Source: Chrysiogenia bacterium
GTDB taxonomy: Bacteria > JAGRBM01
Reading direction: 5' to 3'
Length of the DNA stretch: 42,818 nucleotides
NCBI GenBank assembly: GCA_020434085.1
Contig: JAGRBM010000369.1
Span: forward strand, 1-42,818
Part shown: positions 42,661 to 42,818 of the stretch, in pieces
How the letters are laid out: each line of letters starts with the position of its first letter
Numbering within the stretch: the first letter of the stretch is position 1
Notes under the pieces: generated by a model
Databases searched by the model: none
What the model was told of the DNA's origin: nothing
Seen by the model: only the letters and a program-made list of their open reading frames with translations
Translations under genes and position numbers: made by a program

Positions 42661-42818
42661 TTACTTCGCCACTGCCTGCGCCGGCTTCGCCGGTTTCTTG
42701 GCAGACTTCTTTACCTTCTTTTTCGCTGGCTTCTTCGCGTCGTCCGATGCGGGCCCGATCCTCTCGGGCTTCTCGCTTGCACGCCGCTTGACGGGAATGG
42801 GGTTGCCGGCCTTGCGGG
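42661..42818 (-). CDS. C-terminus of a protein with a lysine/alanine-rich tail (partial)
   Basis: Reading in from the right edge, 52 codons are open down to a TAA at 42661-42663. The residues KAGNPIPVKRRASEKPER lead into a tail of AKKPAKKKVKKSAKKPAKPA type. Such histone H1-like tails are found on several nucleic-acid-binding proteins in high-GC bacteria. The main domain lies outside the window and cannot be named. The gene lies 87 bases upstream of the metalloprotease on the same strand. Confidence 0.7.
   Translation of the reverse strand, partial: RKAGNPIPVKRRASEKPERIGPASDDAKKPAKKKVKKSAKKPAKPAQAVAK

Overview
The window is high-GC DNA from a Gram-negative bacterium. Signal peptides, lipoprotein signals, an OmpA-type peptidoglycan-binding module and a giant exported DUF11 protein ending in a MYXO/JDVT-CTERM-like tail suggest a deltaproteobacterial or Myxococcota-like lineage. 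The wax ester synthase/DGAT and the bacterial alpha-2-macroglobulin fit this. Taxonomy is inferred from gene content only.

Region 1 (1-6.7 kb) holds a truncated alpha-2-macroglobulin lipoprotein gene (minus), an unrecognised 468-aa protein (plus), a CPCC zinc-ribbon-like protein (minus) and a small unknown protein (minus) that starts from an AT-rich, probably bidirectional promoter region.

Region 2 (6.8-15.4 kb) is a compact six-gene plus-strand operon: a single-TRD HsdS-like protein, HsdM, a two-TRD HsdS, a REP-associated tyrosine transposase (RAYT), a Fic-HsdR fusion and a YgjP-type metallopeptidase. Every junction is an ATGA or TGATG overlap, so the genes look translationally coupled, transposase included. 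A 29-nt REP-like palindrome occurs twice inside the RAYT gene and once exactly at the Fic/HsdR junction. Each copy is read in frame, so it adds a peptide to the host protein. The operon reads as a type I restriction-modification island with an AMPylase-type domain built into the restriction motor.

Region 3 (16-40 kb) is one uninterrupted reading frame of 8012 codons. It encodes a signal peptide, DUF11-like N-terminal domains, five alternating A/B repeat pairs, 31 DUF11 repeats, Ig/PKD-type domains and a C-terminal sorting-type tail. It then continues in frame into a second signal peptide and a complete outer-membrane protein with thrombospondin type 3 repeats and an OmpA domain. The 31 DUF11 repeats are arranged as a higher-order repeat: the same seven domain subtypes recur in the same order, with a period of about 2.85 kb, over four full units and a partial fifth.

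Region 4 (40-42.8 kb) has the 3' half of a tRNA-Gly gene, which looks like the attachment-site scar of an integrated element. After it come a WS/DGAT acyltransferase gene, an abutting convergent metalloprotease lipoprotein gene and the lysine-rich C-terminus of a gene that runs off the window. The scar's polarity predicts that the element, if still present, extends leftwards from 40267, possibly including the giant gene and the restriction operon.
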